Below are positions 14,348 to 16,130 of a DNA stretch of 16,130 nucleotides, one piece after another. This stretch comes from Peptoniphilus_A sp022767005 (lineage in GTDB: Bacteria > Bacillota > Clostridia > Tissierellales > Peptoniphilaceae). The notes under the pieces were generated by a model, which was not told where the DNA came from, did no database searches, and saw only the letters and a program-made list of their open reading frames with translations. The translations under genes were made by a program, and so were the position numbers. Each line of letters opens with the position of its first letter. The stretch's first letter is position 1. The stretch lies in NCBI RefSeq assembly GCF_050315115.1, contig NZ_JBNPOJ010000027.1:1-16130 (forward strand), written 5' to 3'.

Positions 14348-14353
14348 ATTATA
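14348..14353 (-). promoter_or_regulatory. -10 element of the universal stress protein gene
   Basis: A perfect TATAAT about 40 bases before the start codon. The -35 position holds only TTTTAA. An AT-only near-palindrome, ATATTTTT/AAAAAATAT (14365-14381), lies at the upstream edge of the promoter. Confidence 0.55.
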
Positions 14354-14450
14354 CCCAAAAATAGATATTTTTAAAAAATATTGTAATTCTTTATAAAGAT
14401 GAAGTATTAACTTTGATATATCTTTGATTTTGAATTATTTTAAAATATAT

Positions 14451-14479
14451 TTGACAAGTGGAGTATAAAGATTTATTAT
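14451..14479 (+). promoter_or_regulatory. Promoter of the tetR-membrane protein operon
   Basis: Consensus TTGACA (14451-14456), a 17-base spacer and TATTAT (14474-14479). Confidence 0.85.
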
Positions 14480-14485
14480 AAACAA

Positions 14486-14502
14486 AATGACACAGTGTCA
14501 TT
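14486..14502. promoter_or_regulatory. Perfect 17-bp operator-like palindrome
   Basis: AATGACACAGTGTCATT is an 8-1-8 perfect inverted repeat located between the -10 element and the ribosome site, over the predicted transcription start. This is the expected place and size for a TetR-family autoregulatory operator. Confidence 0.85.
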
Positions 14503-14514
14503 GAGGAGGGTAGT

Positions 14515-15060
14515 ATGGCTAAAAATACTTTTAAAAACTTAGACAAAGAGAAAAAAGAAAAAATTTATGAAAGTTTAAAGGAATACTTTGAAGAAGAAGA
14601 TGTTAAAAATATAAATGTCTCTGGCATAGTTAAAAAGCTTGGCATAGCTAGAGGATCTTTCTACCAATACTTTGAAGATATCGAAGATTCTTACTTCACT
14701 GTTCTTAAGAGAGAAACAGGTGAGGTTCATCACACTTTTTTTAATTTATATGAAGAAAATAATAAAAATTTAGAAGTAACATTGAAGGCTTATAGAAATT
14801 TTTTAACGACAGAACTTTACGACAAAAATTTAAAAAAACTTTACAGACCAAAATTTTTTATCTTTGAAAATTATTTTATAACTCATGGCAAAAGCTTTTT
14901 ACGAGAAAATCTATCAGATATTTTGTACCAAAAAATGCTTTACATTATGTCGGTCTTTCACGAACTTATAAAAGAGAGCATAACTTGCGACTACGACAAA
15001 GATAAATTTTTAGAAGTTTGTAACAATTTCATCAATTGGCTGTTAGGAGGTATATTATGA
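14515..15060 (+). CDS. TetR/AcrR-family transcriptional regulator
   Basis: 181 residues. The N-terminal 65 residues are the TetR DNA-binding domain: a helix (KEKKEKIYESLKEYFEE), then a helix-turn-helix (VSGIVKKLGIARGSFYQYFEDIEDSYF, about 35-61) with the FYxYFxD turn typical of the family. The C-terminal part is helical and rich in Phe and Tyr, as in a hydrophobic ligand pocket; the ligand is unknown. GGAGGG lies four bases before the ATG. It probably represses its own operon through the palindrome just upstream. Its TGA overlaps the ATG of the membrane protein gene (ATGA). Confidence 0.93.
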   Translation: MAKNTFKNLDKEKKEKIYESLKEYFEEEDVKNINVSGIVKKLGIARGSFYQYFEDIEDSYFTVLKRETGEVHHTFFNLYEENNKNLEVTLKAYRNFLTTELYDKNLKKLYRPKFFIFENYFITHGKSFLRENLSDILYQKMLYIMSVFHELIKESITCDYDKDKFLEVCNNFINWLLGGIL

Positions 15061-16091
15061 ATCAATTTGAAATATTTTTTGATGGATTTTATCTTAGCTT
15101 AATAATTTTTCTCGGCATAAGAATGCTTTTAATAGAAAATAATGATAGCAAAATTTTAGGATCCATGGCATTGCTTTTAGGACTTGGCGATTCCTTTCAC
15201 CTTGTGCCAAGAATTATTGCAAATGTATCTGAAAATGGATTTATAGAAAATAGCTTTGGACTATTTTTGGGTACTAGAGTTTCCGCTATTACCATGTCAA
15301 TTTTTTATTTGCTATTTTATTATTACATCAAGAAGAAAAACAATATGCAGAAGAAGGGACTTGATACTTTCCTAATTCTTTTATTTGTAATTAGAATTGC
15401 AACTGTAATCATTAGTTTTAATCACAGCGAAGAGATGGACTTAATATCCAATTTACCCTTTGTTTTAATGGGAATAATTGACATATTGCTCTTATTCAAA
15501 AATAAAAATATAAAAGAATTTAAAAATTTATACATTTATGTACTTTTTAGCTTTTTATTCTATGTTCCAGTTGTGTTATTAAAAAATGTGTATCCAATAA
15601 TAGGTATGCTTATGATGCCAAAGACTATTATGTATGTTTTAATAGTAATTAAACTTTACAAAAATCTAAAAAAAGATTTTGAGAAAAAATATATTATGGA
15701 ATTTGCAATTTCTTATTTATTATCAGGCATACTTGCCGGAGCAGTTTATCGCGAACTTGGAAAAATTTATCCAGTTGATGTTAAAATGGCATTTGTTCAC
15801 ACTCACCTAATTGTACTTGGATTTGTATTCCTTGCAATATTTTATTTAATTGCAAAAAATTTAGAAATACCAAATAAAAAATTAGAAAAACTTATTAGAG
15901 TTTACAACTTTGGAATTTACTTTAGCTTTACTACAATGTTTTTACATGGTCTAGTTGATAGTTATCCCATATTAAACTCTGTGAAAATTGCAATGACTTC
16001 AATCTCTGGCATAGGTCATATATTAATAACCCTTTCTATAATTTTAATTTCTATAATGAGTTTAAGGTCAAGAGAAGTATTAAAGGCTTAA
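15057..16091 (+). CDS. Polytopic membrane protein with DUF2871-like C-terminal half
   Basis: 344 residues, about 11 TM helices (near 10-26, 33-52, 66-90, 103-120, 130-147, 157-175, 180-199, 212-231, 244-265, 283-300, 312-335). The ATG at 15057 overlaps the tetR stop as ATGA and has GGAGG upstream; an in-frame GTG at 15036 lies inside tetR and is rejected. Residues about 212-340 resemble DUF2871 (LAGAVYRE, FVHTHLIVLGFVFL, FLHGLVDSYP, GIGH). The first 200 residues hold LLGLGDSFHLVPRI and look like a separate membrane domain, so this may be a fusion. Conserved-looking His (H48, H248, H250, H297, H321) in or near helices could bind heme or metal, an inference only. Co-expressed with the TetR regulator; function unknown. 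Confidence 0.75.
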   Translation: MNQFEIFFDGFYLSLIIFLGIRMLLIENNDSKILGSMALLLGLGDSFHLVPRIIANVSENGFIENSFGLFLGTRVSAITMSIFYLLFYYYIKKKNNMQKKGLDTFLILLFVIRIATVIISFNHSEEMDLISNLPFVLMGIIDILLLFKNKNIKEFKNLYIYVLFSFLFYVPVVLLKNVYPIIGMLMMPKTIMYVLIVIKLYKNLKKDFEKKYIMEFAISYLLSGILAGAVYRELGKIYPVDVKMAFVHTHLIVLGFVFLAIFYLIAKNLEIPNKKLEKLIRVYNFGIYFSFTTMFLHGLVDSYPILNSVKIAMTSISGIGHILITLSIILISIMSLRSREVLKA

Positions 16092-16130
16092 AATTTTATC
16101 CCTTGTTTTAATACTAAACACTAATTAAAG

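Noticed and set aside
14365..14381. AT-only inverted repeat near the universal stress protein promoter as an operator
   Set aside because: It is composed of A and T runs and expected by chance at this base composition.

Overview
The window is AT-rich, strict-anaerobe Firmicutes DNA. Its gene content is an electron-bifurcating butyryl-CoA dehydrogenase with EtfBA, an iron-only hydrogenase, ApbE, a YutG-type phosphatase and a repeat-built surface protein. With the consistent AGGAGG ribosome sites and very low GC, this points to a butyrate-forming clostridium-like coccus such as Peptoniphilus or a relative (family Peptoniphilaceae). The genus is inferred from gene style, not proven.

Layout, left to right. 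Positions 1-2124 (minus) hold the first 708 codons of a secreted leucine-rich-repeat surface protein whose C-terminus lies beyond the window. It has a signal peptide, an EF-hand-like loop, eight 21-residue LRRs with a cysteine ladder, an InlB/Listeria-Bacteroides-type repeat, and two nearly identical 106-residue modules. About 0.9 kb without recognisable genes follows (2125-3004). Next is the rplM-rpsI ribosomal operon (minus), with a strong promoter and a leader hairpin. Then comes a two-gene operon (minus): a small thioredoxin-fold [2Fe-2S] protein followed by a group-B-like [FeFe] hydrogenase. A Crp/Fnr-family regulator (plus) is divergent from it and meets tail-to-tail, with no intervening base, a three-gene operon (minus) of apbE, an unknown membrane protein and a YutG/PgpA-like phosphatase. 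After that come ilvE (branched-chain aminotransferase), a 68-residue two-TM membrane protein, the bcd-etfB-etfA operon and a universal stress protein, all minus and mostly bounded by clear terminators. The window ends with a plus-strand pair: a TetR-family regulator translationally coupled to an 11-TM membrane protein with a DUF2871-like C-terminal half.

How they may work together. Bcd-EtfAB couples NADH-dependent crotonyl-CoA reduction to ferredoxin reduction, and the hydrogenase can discharge reduced ferredoxin as H2. Both promoters carry an 18-bp near-palindrome of the form expected for the NADH/NAD+-sensing repressor Rex (TTGTTAA-N4-TTAACAA): 13568-13585 for bcd and 5851-5868 for the hydrogenase operon. 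This suggests one redox regulon covering both ends of the electron route. The rex gene is not in the window, so this is inference.

The most novel items are the paired Rex-like sites, the hydrogenase with Phe in place of the usual Pro in its first H-cluster motif, the TetR/membrane-protein pair with a perfect 17-bp operator-like palindrome, and the recently homogenised repeats in the surface protein.
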